Source: DASQZK01 sp963771005 (GTDB taxonomy: Bacteria > Bacteroidota > Bacteroidia > Bacteroidales > GCA-2748055). From it: a stretch of 64,000 bases of DNA. The position numbers and the translations under genes are program-made. The notes beneath the pieces are model-generated. The model searched no databases, was not told where the DNA came from, and saw only the letters and a program-made list of their open reading frames with translations. The stretch covers positions 806,001-870,000 of the forward strand of contig CAVYRO010000002.1 in NCBI GenBank assembly GCA_963771005.1. The letters are read 5' to 3'. The stretch's first letter is position 1; every line of letters starts with the position of its first letter. Shown here piece after piece: positions 27,399-36,427 of the stretch.

Positions 27399-28514
27399 AT
27401 GTCGCCACATGTTAGTCATGCCGGAGTTCACGATCACGGTTTCAATAATATAAGCACATACGGCAACCTTCTCCGCCTGATGCAGGAAGGCTTTATTGAA
27501 TTCAATGAAAGGGAAAGGGACTTTTACGAACTGGCATTGAAAATAAGCGGCGCCGTCCAGGCAATGCGCTGGACAAAGACCCGGGAGGGGGGATATATCT
27601 ACTCCTTCAACGGACCTCATTCTTTATTCGTGGATACAATCCGCTCTTGCCGCAGCCTGGTGGTCAGTCATGGCCTCGGCCATTCCCTTCGTTCGGAGAA
27701 TGATGAAGAGATCAGCCTTCTCGGAAGAGCTATACAGCACATGCTGAGTACGGCCAGGTCCAATTTATATTACGGAGAAAACCGGGATATCTACGATGTG
27801 CGTGGCAGAACAGCTCACGAGAGTCTTTTCAACGTGAATGACGGCATGTACCGTTGTCCTTCCACCCAGCAGGGCTATTCCTCCCGGTCGACCTGGACAC
27901 GAGGCCTTGCCTGGTCGATGTGCGGGTTCACCGAAGAACTGGAATTCCTGCAAATCACAAAGGATAACGAGCTGGATGCTTTCGGAGGCAGGGCATTTCT
28001 TAAAGGTCTTTTCCTGGAAGCGGCACTGGCCAGCTGTGATTTTTACATTGAAAACACTCCGGTTGACGGTATTCCGTATTGGGATACCGGAGCCCCGGGT
28101 CTTCCGTTGCTGGGTGATTATCTCAGTCGGCCGGCTGATCCTTTTAACGATCACGAACCCGTCGACAGTTCCGCCGCTGCTATCGCCGTGCAGGGATTGC
28201 TGAGGCTGGGCAATTACCTGCAAAAATCAGGGAGGGAGGTTGAAGGCCGCCATTATATGCAGGCTGGGCTGACCGTGATGCGTACGCTCCTCGATGAACC
28301 CTATTTAAGCGTGGATAAATCGCACCAGGGCCTGCTACTTCATACTGTCTACCACCGGCCCAACGGCTGGGATCACGTTCCGGAGAACAGGAAGGTCCCC
28401 TGTGGCGAATCGTGCATGTGGGGCGATTACCATATACGTGAAGCTGCCCTCTGGATTGACCGGATTACAGGCAGCGGTCCCTATCATACATTTTTTAACT
28501 GTCTCCCGTTATGA
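27399..28514 (+). CDS. GH88-family unsaturated glucuronyl hydrolase-like protein (N-terminus disrupted)
   Basis: 371 aa as written, about 50-70 residues short of the family at the N-terminus (see the preceding entry). Family features include HDHGFNN with D12 and SLFVDTIRSCRSLVVS with D79, placed like the two catalytic aspartates of unsaturated glucuronyl hydrolases. GYSSRSTWTRGLAWSMCGF, PYWDTGAPG, PVDSSAAAIAVQGLLRL and a C-terminal GDYHIREAAL are also typical. The enzyme would hydrate the unsaturated uronyl residue left by lyases and release a keto-sugar. Its stop overlaps the next gene by 4 bp (ATGA), so it heads a catabolic operon. Confidence 0.75.
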   Translation: MSPHVSHAGVHDHGFNNISTYGNLLRLMQEGFIEFNERERDFYELALKISGAVQAMRWTKTREGGYIYSFNGPHSLFVDTIRSCRSLVVSHGLGHSLRSENDEEISLLGRAIQHMLSTARSNLYYGENRDIYDVRGRTAHESLFNVNDGMYRCPSTQQGYSSRSTWTRGLAWSMCGFTEELEFLQITKDNELDAFGGRAFLKGLFLEAALASCDFYIENTPVDGIPYWDTGAPGLPLLGDYLSRPADPFNDHEPVDSSAAAIAVQGLLRLGNYLQKSGREVEGRHYMQAGLTVMRTLLDEPYLSVDKSHQGLLLHTVYHRPNGWDHVPENRKVPCGESCMWGDYHIREAALWIDRITGSGPYHTFFNCLPL

Positions 28515-29341
28515 CGAGTGAAATTCCCGATTTGTCGAAGCTATGCATCCATACCATTACCACGCGGCCATGGAACATTGAAGAAGCCGCAGGGAAGTAT
28601 GCAGCGTCAGGTGTAAAGGGCGTTTCAGTGTGGCGGCAGTACCTCGAGGGCCGGGACATCACAAAAACGGGAGAAATGATCCGCTCTCTCGGTCTTGAAG
28701 TGGTGTCGCTTGTACGCGGTGGATTTTTTCCTTCGGTTGACAACCGGCTCAGACTGTCTGCTATTGATAAAAATAAAATGGCCATTGAAGAAGCCGCCGC
28801 CCTTGGCGCTCCCCTGGTCGTTTTGGTATGCGGGGCCGATCCGCAACAACCGCTTGAAGTCTCCAGGGAACAGATCGCCGGGGGAATCCGGTCGATACTG
28901 CCCCTGGCAGAATCTGCCGGTGTGAAGCTGGCCATTGAACCGCTCCATCCCATGTATGCCGATACCCGCTCTGCGGTGAACACCCTGAGGCAGGCCAACG
29001 AGATGGCGGAAATGTTGGATTCGGATAGCATCGGGATTGCCGTTGATGTGTACCACCTGTGGTGGGATCCCGACCTTGAAAAAGAGATACTGCGGTGCGG
29101 AAGAAACGGCAATCTTTTCGCTTTTCATATCTGTGACTGGAACAGTCCAACAGTCGATATGCTTAATGACCGCGGATTGATGGGTGAAGGCTGCATCCCG
29201 GTCCGGAAGATACGGGGTTGGGTGGAGGAAGCTGGGTTCACCGGGTATCACGAGGTTGAAATCTTCTCGGACAGGTTTTGGCAGGAAGACCAGGAAAAAT
29301 ATTTACAAAAAATTATAAAAGCATACCAGGAACATTCATAA
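28511..29341 (+). CDS. sugar phosphate isomerase/epimerase (TIM-barrel, AP-endonuclease 2-like)
   Basis: 276 aa xylose-isomerase-like TIM barrel. Metal-binding acidic and histidine residues appear in order: AIEPLHP, VDVYHLWWDP, FHICDWN and HEVEIFSDR, as in IolE/hydroxypyruvate-isomerase-like proteins. It likely isomerises a keto-sugar derived from the GH88 product. It is translationally coupled to the GH88 gene and sits 18 bp before the oxidoreductase. Confidence 0.85.
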   Translation: MTSEIPDLSKLCIHTITTRPWNIEEAAGKYAASGVKGVSVWRQYLEGRDITKTGEMIRSLGLEVVSLVRGGFFPSVDNRLRLSAIDKNKMAIEEAAALGAPLVVLVCGADPQQPLEVSREQIAGGIRSILPLAESAGVKLAIEPLHPMYADTRSAVNTLRQANEMAEMLDSDSIGIAVDVYHLWWDPDLEKEILRCGRNGNLFAFHICDWNSPTVDMLNDRGLMGEGCIPVRKIRGWVEEAGFTGYHEVEIFSDRFWQEDQEKYLQKIIKAYQEHS

Positions 29342-29359
29342 GATAAAACCCGAGTTACT

Positions 29360-30535
29360 ATGACAAAGATTCACAGGGCAGGCATCATTATGAACGGTGT
29401 CACAGGCAGAATGGGAACCAACCAGCATCTCATGAGGTCGGTTGTCGCGATCATCCGCCAGGGAGGCGTTGCGTTGTCAGATGATGAATTCATAATGCCG
29501 GACCCGATCCTGGTTGGAAGAAACCCGTCAAAGCTGGATAAGCTGAAGGCCATGTCGGGTATCGAAAAATCATCGACCAGCCTTGATGAGGTCCTGGCTG
29601 ATCCGTCCTATAGCATTTATTTTGATGCCCAGACCACGGGAAAGCGGGCGGATGCCGTAAGGAAAGCCGTCGCAGCCGGCAAACATATTTATTGTGAAAA
29701 ACCTGTCGCGACCGATACGGCCACTGCACTTTCCCTCTATCAGCTATGCCGGGATGCCGGTGTTAAGCATGGCGTAGTGCAGGACAAGCTTTGGCTGCCG
29801 GGTCTGATCAAGCTGAAAAGACTGATACAGAATGACTTTTTCGGTGAGATCATCTCCGTCCGCGGGGAATTCGGATATTGGGTTTTCGAGGGGCACACGA
29901 TTCCCTCCCAACGACCCTCATGGAATTACCGCAAGGAAGATGACGGGGGTATCATTGTTGATATGCTCTGTCACTGGCGGTATGTTCTCGACAATATTTT
30001 TGGAAAGGTGAAGTCCGTCTCCTGCAAAGGCGCCACACACATCCGTGAACGCGTGGACGAGAATGGCAAACCCTACCGGTGTACCGCCGATGATTCGGCC
30101 TACGCCACCTTTGAACTGGAAAATGGTGTCATTGCCCATTTCAATTCGTCATGGTGTGTGAGGGTTCGCCGGGACGACCTGCTGACCATCCAGGTTGACG
30201 GTACCCGGGGATCTGCAGTGGCCGGGTTGAGGGAATGCTATACACAATCGTACGGAAATACTCCCAAACCGGTATGGAACCCGGATATTCCACAGTCCAT
30301 TAATTTTTTCGAGGGCTGGTCCAGGGTCCCTGAACAGGAAAATTTCGATAACGCCTTCAAGGTACAGTGGGAACTTTTCCTGAAGCATGTGATCAGGAAT
30401 GATCCTTTTCCATGGGATATGAAAGAAGGCGCCAGGGGTGTCCAACTGGCCGAAGCCGGACTGAAAAGTTGGGCGGAAAGAGCCTGGGTGGATATTACTG
30501 AGCTGGAGGAGATCAAGGTGAAAGGTGAAAGGTGA
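29360..30535 (+). CDS. Gfo/Idh/MocA-family oxidoreductase
   Basis: 391 aa. The N-terminal Rossmann domain has GIIMNGVTGRMG, the EKP motif occurs in YCEKPVATDT, and the C-terminal GFO_IDH_MocA domain has DDGGIIVDMLCHWRYVL. It is an NAD(P)-dependent dehydrogenase acting on sugars or cyclitols, here probably the product of the neighbouring isomerase. The last residues (LEEIKVKGER) and stop codon are encoded by the first unit of the 42-bp tandem array that follows, so the array appears to have grown out of the gene's own 3' end. Confidence 0.88.
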   Translation: MTKIHRAGIIMNGVTGRMGTNQHLMRSVVAIIRQGGVALSDDEFIMPDPILVGRNPSKLDKLKAMSGIEKSSTSLDEVLADPSYSIYFDAQTTGKRADAVRKAVAAGKHIYCEKPVATDTATALSLYQLCRDAGVKHGVVQDKLWLPGLIKLKRLIQNDFFGEIISVRGEFGYWVFEGHTIPSQRPSWNYRKEDDGGIIVDMLCHWRYVLDNIFGKVKSVSCKGATHIRERVDENGKPYRCTADDSAYATFELENGVIAHFNSSWCVRVRRDDLLTIQVDGTRGSAVAGLRECYTQSYGNTPKPVWNPDIPQSINFFEGWSRVPEQENFDNAFKVQWELFLKHVIRNDPFPWDMKEGARGVQLAEAGLKSWAERAWVDITELEEIKVKGER

Positions 30536-31430
30536 AGGGCGAAAGTGGAGGAGATCAAGGAGAAAGGTGAAAGGTGAAAGGCGAAAGTGGAGGAGATCAA
30601 GGTGAAAGGTGAAAGGTGAAGGGCGAAAGTGGAGGAGATCAAGGTGAAAGGTGAAAGGTGAAAGGCGAAAGTGGAGGAGATCAAGGTGAAAGGTGAAAGG
30701 TGAAGGGCGAAAGTGAAGGAGATCAAGGTGAAAGGTGAAAGGTGAAAGGCGAAAGTGGAGGAGATCAAGGAGAAAGGTGAAAGGTGAAAGGCGAAAGTGG
30801 AGGAGATCAAGGTGAAAGGTGAAAGGTGAAAGGCGAAAGTGGAGGAGATCAAGGTGAAAGGTGAAAGGTGAAGGGCGAAAGTGGAGGAGATCAAGGTGAA
30901 AGGTGAAAGGTGAAAGGCGAAAGTGGAGGAGATCAAGGTGAAAGGTGAAAGGTGAAAGGCGAAAGTGGAAGAGATCAAGGAGAAAGGTGAAAGGTGAAGG
31001 GCGAAAGTGGAGGAGATCAAGGTGAAAGGTGAAAGGTGAAGGGCGAAAGTGGAGGAGATCAAGGAGAAAGGTGAAAGGTGAAGGGCGAAAGTGGAGGAGA
31101 TCAAGGTGAAAGGTGAAAGGTGAAGGGCGAAAGTGGAGGAGATCAAGGTGAAAGGTGAAAGGTGAAAGGCGAAAGTGGAGGAGATCAAGGTGAAAGGTGA
31201 AAGGTGAAGGGCGAAAGTGGAGGAGATCAAGGTGAAAGGTGAAAGGTGAAAGGCGAAAGTGGAGGAGATCAAGGTGAAAGGTGAAAGGTGAAAGGCGAAA
31301 GTGGAGGAGATCAAGGTGAAAGGTGAAAGGTGAAGGGCGAAAGTGGAGGAGATCAAGGTGAAAGGTGAAAGGTGAAGGGCGAAAGTGGAGGAGATCAAGG
31401 TGAAAGGTGAAAGGTGAAAGGCGAAAGGCG
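30503..31430 (+). repeat. 42-bp tandem array, about 22 units, continuous with the 3' end of the oxidoreductase gene
   Basis: Each unit reads GTGGAGGAGATCAAGG, then three GAAAGGY-type heptamers, then GGCGAAA; units differ at a few fixed positions (AAGGTG or AAGGAG, GAAGG or GAAAGG). The first unit encodes the last residues and stop of the oxidoreductase. There are no unique spacers, so it is not a CRISPR. Because 42 is a multiple of 3, the array gives a long open antisense frame of 14-residue repeats, which is an artefact. Bases 31431-31516 hold no gene. Confidence 0.92.
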
Positions 31431-31516
31431 AAAGTGTGCGCTCGTGGTCGCTGAGCGAAAAAGGTGAAAATCTGTAAGGCGAAATTTTTAATTTTATGAA
31501 TTCATATTTTTGAGAA

Positions 31517-32299
31517 ATGAGTCTGCCATCCAAAAAAACCGCACTGATCACCGGGGGATCGCGAGGTATCGGGTTGGGTATTGCCCGGGCTCTTGCCAGG
31601 GAGGGATTTGATCTTGCGATAAATGGAATCCGCCCTGAAGGGGATGTCAGCGCCGTTCTCGAAGAACTCAGAGGGTCAGGAGCTGCCGTCATTTACTGCC
31701 GGGGTGATATAAGTTCGGGGAGTGCGAGAGAGGAGATCATGACTAAAGTCAGTTCGGAGTTCGGAGGCTTGAATGTCCTGGTCAACAATGCAGGAAAGGC
31801 TCCCCGGGAACGCCGCGATATTCTTGAAGCAACGGAAGAAAGTTTTGAGGAAGTCGTGAAAACGAATCTCACAGCCGCATATTTCCTCATGCAGTCGGCT
31901 GCAAATCTTATGATCTCTCATAAAAAGCAAGATCCCGGATTCAGGGGCTGCATTATAAATATCTCTTCCGTTTCAGCTACTGTTGCCTCGGTGAACCGGG
32001 GTGAATACTGCGTTGCCAAAGCCGGTCTCGCTATGGCCACACAACTGTTCGCTGTAAGGCTTGGAGAATACGATATCCCTGTTTACGAAATAAGACCCGG
32101 GATCGTACTGACGGATATGACGTCTGCAGTGAAAGAAAAATACGACCTCATGCTGGAAAAGGGGCTTTGTGTCCAGAACCGGTGGGGATCGCCCGACGAT
32201 GCAGGACGAGCAGCTGCGGCCCTTGCACGGGGCGACTTTCCCTACTCCACGGGCCAGGTGATCATGCTTGACGGCGGAATGACGCTTGGGAGGCTGTAA
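31517..32299 (+). CDS. SDR oxidoreductase (3-oxoacyl-ACP reductase-like)
   Basis: 260 aa classical SDR: TGGSRGIG nucleotide-binding loop, VNNAGKAPR, catalytic serine in INISSVSAT, and YCVAKAG with the Tyr/Lys pair. The C-terminus has GQVIMLDGGM. Annotation tools often call such proteins FabG, but the position between sugar-catabolic genes and a symporter suggests a sugar or keto-acid reductase. It lies 81 bp after the repeat array, which now separates it from the upstream operon genes. Confidence 0.88.
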   Translation: MSLPSKKTALITGGSRGIGLGIARALAREGFDLAINGIRPEGDVSAVLEELRGSGAAVIYCRGDISSGSAREEIMTKVSSEFGGLNVLVNNAGKAPRERRDILEATEESFEEVVKTNLTAAYFLMQSAANLMISHKKQDPGFRGCIINISSVSATVASVNRGEYCVAKAGLAMATQLFAVRLGEYDIPVYEIRPGIVLTDMTSAVKEKYDLMLEKGLCVQNRWGSPDDAGRAAAALARGDFPYSTGQVIMLDGGMTLGRL

Positions 32300-32328
32300 G
32301 CTCACCTAGGATAACTAAACAACCGACT

Positions 32329-32563
32329 ATGGATACTGCTAAGAAAAAAAAAATATTGGAACCTGTGCTGCATTGCTGCCATTCTGCTGAGCGCTGCCAG
32401 TTTCACACCGCTTGTCATACCGGATAACATTTACAAGCCTATGCTTTTGGGAATTCCATACACCCTTTGGACCGGCTTCCTTATAACTGTCGCCCTGGTG
32501 GCACTCACTTTTACAGGCACGCGGGTCCATCCCGGAATGAATGATGAGGAGGGCCGGCAATGA
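32329..32563 (+). pseudogene. small DUF3311-like membrane protein, frameshifted in an A10 run
   Basis: ATG 32329 opens MDTAKKKK and reaches a run of ten A (32344-32353). With nine A, the frame reads YWNLCCIAAILLSAASFTPL, then IPDNIYKPMLLGIPYTLW and a second membrane helix, ending EEGRQ with TGA at 32561-32563. That TGA overlaps the symporter ATG. The result, about 77 aa and two helices with the PLVIP and GIPYTLW signatures, fits DUF3311 proteins, which commonly precede sodium:solute symporters as a small partner. The run could be a consensus error, slippage site or true mutation. Confidence 0.65.
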
Positions 32564-33981
32564 CGTTATGGATATGGATTCTCGGTGCAGTTTACGCAGC
32601 CATGCTCATCGCCGCCTCTCTCCGTTCGTATAAGAAAGGCAGGACGGCGGAGGATTTTATGCTGGCAGGTTCCAATGTCGGAATGATCCTGGGTGTTTTG
32701 ACATTCGCCGCCGCACTCTTCAGTACTTTTACCTTCCTGGGTATGCCCGATTTTTTCAGGGTCAATGGTGTAGGCGCCTGGATATTCCTGGCACTATCTG
32801 ACGGAGCCATGGTGTTTTTCATTCTCTGGTTTGGTTATCATATCCGGATGAAGGTGAAACAGAAAGGATTTCGCGGAGTTGCCGGCCTTCTTTCCCATTC
32901 CTATGGAAGCCGGTGGGCCGGATATGTTATTTTTCTCAGCGCCTTCCTGTTTCTTATTCCTTACGTCGGGATCCAGGTACAGGGCATAGCCATCTTCATG
33001 AATGCTGCGTTTCCCGGCTCATTGCCTGCCTGGGCATGGTCGGCAGCGATCATTGTTGTAATGTTGATTTACAGTGAGATCGGGGGTTTTAAAGCGATCA
33101 TATACAGCGATGCCATCCAGGGTCTTTTACTGCTTATCGTTATCTGGATCATCGGAATTGCATGCCTGGGCCATTTCGGAGGTATCCGGGAAATGTTCGC
33201 TACGATAGAAAAAACAAATGTAAAGCTTCTCTCCACGCCAGGGCCGGAAGGACTTTTCACTCCCCAGTTTCTGCTGGCATCGCTGCTGGTCATCATTCTT
33301 ATTCCGGTGACCCAGCCACAATTTACCACGCGGATCGTGGTGATGAAGAGCATGAAGACGATGCACCTCATGGCTCTGGCCGTAGGAGTTTTCGCGATAC
33401 TGGTGATCACTCCCACTCTGTTTATAGGGTTTTACGGGGCCGATAAATACCCGGGCATCGGCAGGGATGCCTTCTTCGCCAAAGCATTCCTTTATGACCG
33501 GTCTCCTTTCGTGGCTGCGCTGGCTGTGATCGGGCTTATCGCTGCCGGGCTGTCCACCACCAATGCCCAGATATTTGCACTGGGTTCAGAATTGCGCGGA
33601 CTGATGCATGGGGACGAGAGAAAGGTAATGATCCGGACGAGGGCAGGAATATTCATTTTCTCCCTGGTCGCCCTGGGCTTTTCACTGGTGATAAGCGATC
33701 AGATCGCACTGCTGGCCAGGGTGAGCTTTACGGGCACAGGCATGATGGGACCACTGATCATACTTGGGATCTTAAGTGACCGGAAGATCTCACCGCTGAT
33801 GATTTGGCTTTCCCTTATTGCACTCCTGATATTTGTCTTGTCGCTGGCCGGTTTTGTACCCCAGGTTATCGCCGGACTAAGGCTTGATCTGATCCTGCTC
33901 GGGCTCCTCGGCCTTTTCGCCGTTTTTTTCCATATTACGGGTGAAAGAACCCCTTATCCGAAGAAAAACCGAAAAGTTTAA
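32560..33981 (+). CDS. sodium:solute symporter (SSS family)
   Basis: 473 aa, about 13 membrane helices. The SSS signature area appears as EDFMLAGSNVGMILGVLTFA near the N-terminus and GLIAAGLSTTNAQIFALGSE in the middle; RVSFTGTGMMGPLIILGI follows. It would take up a sugar acid or related solute with sodium, fitting the uronate-catabolic genes upstream. The start overlaps the small DUF3311-like gene by 4 bp (ATGA). Substrate not predictable from sequence. Confidence 0.9.
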   Translation: MTLWIWILGAVYAAMLIAASLRSYKKGRTAEDFMLAGSNVGMILGVLTFAAALFSTFTFLGMPDFFRVNGVGAWIFLALSDGAMVFFILWFGYHIRMKVKQKGFRGVAGLLSHSYGSRWAGYVIFLSAFLFLIPYVGIQVQGIAIFMNAAFPGSLPAWAWSAAIIVVMLIYSEIGGFKAIIYSDAIQGLLLLIVIWIIGIACLGHFGGIREMFATIEKTNVKLLSTPGPEGLFTPQFLLASLLVIILIPVTQPQFTTRIVVMKSMKTMHLMALAVGVFAILVITPTLFIGFYGADKYPGIGRDAFFAKAFLYDRSPFVAALAVIGLIAAGLSTTNAQIFALGSELRGLMHGDERKVMIRTRAGIFIFSLVALGFSLVISDQIALLARVSFTGTGMMGPLIILGILSDRKISPLMIWLSLIALLIFVLSLAGFVPQVIAGLRLDLILLGLLGLFAVFFHITGERTPYPKKNRKV

Positions 33982-34216
33982 TTTAATGGTTATATTTCCC
34001 CGGAGGCTCCCGTCAGTTCTGGCTGAGGGATGAATGACATTAATCCCATATTAATATATTTAAAGATCTCTTAATCCGATTCATCCCTGTTTTCCCCCAT
34101 TAATCCCGCTATTTTTCAAAATACGATCTGTACTAATATTTTAGTTGCCTGTTTAGACTACCAAATCCAAGCTTATATTTTTTTAAAGGATTCGAGTATA
34201 ATCAATACTAAATTTT

Positions 34217-35317
34217 ATGGAAGCAAGTAAAATTCATTTTTCGAATAAAAACCAAACTGAATTCGTCACCGAACTTCGAAAGAAGGTTGCGAAATATTTC
34301 GAAGAGAATGGGATCTCCAGATATGGTGATTTCCGGATGGTGTTAAAGACCATTTTTATGTTCTCTCTGTATTTGGTTCCCTACTTTTTAATGATCACCG
34401 GCCTGGTGACCCATCCCCTTTCCCTGTTTCTTCTCTGGCTTACTATGGGATTGGGCATGGCAGGAATCGGTTTGGCCGTGATGCACGATGCCAACCACGG
34501 GTCATATTCAAAAATTCAGGGAGTGAATACTTTTCTTTCCTATTCCCTGAATTTCCTGGGAGGTTTTGCTCCCAACTGGCAATACCAGCACAACACCATG
34601 CATCATGGATTCACCAATATCGAGGGATTAGATGAAGACATTGATCCCGGTAAGTTCCTGCGGTTTTCGCCCGGGAAACCTTTGTACCGGATCCACAGGT
34701 TCCAGCATTTATACGCCTGGCTCTTTTACGGATTGATGACAATAACATGGACTCTGGATAAGGATTTCAGGCAGGTTTTCAGGTACAAGCGTGAAGGCGT
34801 GGAACTGAGCCGGAAGAAATCTTTCAGGAGGCTGATTACCGAGATGATCGTTTCAAAAATATTGTATTATGGCTACATCCTGGTGATCCCCATGATCCTA
34901 CTCCCAATACCGTGGTGGATGGTCTTCTGCTTTTACGTCAGCATGCATCTGGTAAGCGGATTCCTTCTCACGATCATCTTTCAGACTGCACATGTCATGC
35001 CTTCTTCTGAGTATCCTCTTCCCGATCAAACCGGAACAATGGATAATAACTGGGCGATTCACCAGTTACTTACCACAACGGATTATTCTCAGGATAGCCG
35101 GCTTTTTTCGTGGTATATCGGGGGTCTGAATTTCCAGATCGAACACCATCTTTTCCCGAATATCTGCCATATTCATTATCGTAAGATCTCCGGGATCGTG
35201 AAGTTTACAGCTGAAAAATATGGTATTCCGTATCATGTGAGGAAAAGCTTTTTCCGTGCACTGTACGACCATTTTAAAATGCTGAAATTACTGGGCAGGC
35301 CTGCTGTTGCCATTTGA
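34217..35317 (+). CDS. membrane fatty acid desaturase
   Basis: 366 aa with paired hydrophobic helices and three histidine boxes: HDANHG (residues 90-95), HNTMHH (125-130) and, near the C-terminus, QIEHHLFP. The glutamine-headed third box marks the front-end/acyl-lipid or linoleoyl-CoA-desaturase-like class of Bacteroidota. It introduces a double bond into membrane lipids using a di-iron site. Monocistronic: a 235-bp spacer precedes it and a long repeat spacer follows. Confidence 0.92.
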   Translation: MEASKIHFSNKNQTEFVTELRKKVAKYFEENGISRYGDFRMVLKTIFMFSLYLVPYFLMITGLVTHPLSLFLLWLTMGLGMAGIGLAVMHDANHGSYSKIQGVNTFLSYSLNFLGGFAPNWQYQHNTMHHGFTNIEGLDEDIDPGKFLRFSPGKPLYRIHRFQHLYAWLFYGLMTITWTLDKDFRQVFRYKREGVELSRKKSFRRLITEMIVSKILYYGYILVIPMILLPIPWWMVFCFYVSMHLVSGFLLTIIFQTAHVMPSSEYPLPDQTGTMDNNWAIHQLLTTTDYSQDSRLFSWYIGGLNFQIEHHLFPNICHIHYRKISGIVKFTAEKYGIPYHVRKSFFRALYDHFKMLKLLGRPAVAI

Positions 35318-35337
35318 TGGCGGGATTGATCGTTTCA

Positions 35338-35700
35338 GATGGTTTGAGGTGGTTTGAGGTGGTTTGAAGTGGTTTGAAATGGTTTGAAGTGGTTTGAGAG
35401 AAGAGGAACGCGGATTTACGCGGGTTTTGACGGATTCCGATGGCTATCGGAACGGATTTTTTTGTTTGAGATGGTTTGAAATGGTTTGAAGTGGTTTGAA
35501 AGAAGAGGAACGCGGATTTACGCGGGTTTTGACGGATTCCGATGGCTATCGGAACGGATTTTTTTGTTTGAGATGGTTTGAGATTGTTTGAAATGGTTTG
35601 ATATGGTTTGAAAGAAGAGAAACGCGGATTGAAACGGATTTTGACGGATTCCGATGGCTATCGGAACGGATTTTTTTGTTTCAGGTTGTTCGTTTTAGAA
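35338..35700 (+). repeat. three composite units: 10-mers plus TTCCGATGGCTATCGGAA hairpin
   Basis: Runs of the 10-mer GGTTTGARRT (complement of TCAAACCATN) alternate with a conserved block AAGAGGAACGCGGATT, then TTTTGACGGATTCCGATGG. Inside lies the 18-bp hairpin TTCCGATGGCTATCGGAA (35435-35452, 35537-35554, 35649-35666), followed closely by a T7 run. The hairpin plus T run looks like an intrinsic terminator on the plus strand. Unit spacing is 102 and 112 bp. Further copies are at 36841-36858 (inverted) and 47072-47089. Confidence 0.85.
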
Positions 35701-35796
35701 GATCCTTTTCCCCGGAGGGGATTAATTGTATTAGCCACGGTTACGCCCGTGGTAAGGAGGACACACGCATCGAAACCCCGGAGGGGTTAAATAATT
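35690..35796 (+). repeat. three-hairpin module, copy 1
   Basis: An approximately 100-bp module beginning GTTCGTTTTAGAAGAT and holding three palindromes in order: CCCCGGAGGGG, then CCACGG-TTACGC-CCGTGG, then a second CCCCGGAGGGG. It matches the complement of 47221-47320 with an estimated 85% identity, including the linker GGACACACGC. Compact conserved hairpins without a reading frame suggest a structured RNA or mobile repeat. From 35797 to 36218 I see repeat debris and unassigned DNA but no gene. Confidence 0.75.
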
Positions 35797-36218
35797 GTTT
35801 TTCAGGTGGTTTCAGATTTATTATATGGTTTCAACTCCATTCAACAAATCACCAAATATTCTTAATCCGTGATTATCCGCACAAATCCGTCAAATCTGTG
35901 TTCCTCTTCCCCTTACCAAAGAACGATTTCGGGGATGTTCAACGTACTGATAATCTGTAGTGTTGATAACTTTTCATCAAAAAGTCAAAAAGGGGACGCT
36001 GAGATTTGGGGGGTGAATCGCATTAAGGGCGGTCGGCGTCGACGGTGGGGGTGGGATCCCAGTTGATACTAAGACGTATTACAAAGGATGAAACCCGGAC
36101 TATGCGCTTAAATGAAGGTGTGACTTCACGAGTTTACGAAATGATAACTGTTCAATGAAATGATTGTCAGAATGTTAATGAAAGCCGATATATGCTTCGT
36201 CTAAAGATAGGGCCCAAA

Positions 36219-36290
36219 GAGCTTAGCCAAACCGTACGTCATTTACAGCCAGTCGCCGGTCGGTGAGCATAGCCGAACCGTACGTCATTT
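36219..36290 (+). repeat. 26-bp direct repeat, two copies
   Basis: GAGCTTAGCCAAACC + GTACGTCATTT at 36219-36244 and GAGCATAGCCGAACC + GTACGTCATTT at 36265-36290, two mismatches, 46 bp apart. No protein context. Origin unknown; could be a duplicated regulatory site or the footprint of a mobile element. Confidence 0.6.
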
Positions 36291-36427
36291 CATGGCAGTT
36301 TCCCTTTTTTTAGGACTAGGTAAGAATCCCTTCAATCAACAACTCAACAACTCAACAAATTCGACTTAGCGGGGATCTGGTAAGCTAACGAACTACGCCT
36401 TCTACTTCCCGATAATTTCAATAAAAA

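Noticed and set aside
27765..28223. 152-codon minus-strand frame
   Set aside because: Antisense shadow of the GH88 gene without domain or start support.
30503..31430. CRISPR array
   Set aside because: Units are contiguous 42-bp repeats without unique spacers, and no cas genes are present.
30238..31692. 484-codon minus-strand open frame of 14-residue repeats
   Set aside because: It is the antisense of a 42-bp tandem array whose unit is a multiple of three and lacks stops; flanks are antisense to real genes and there is no start context.
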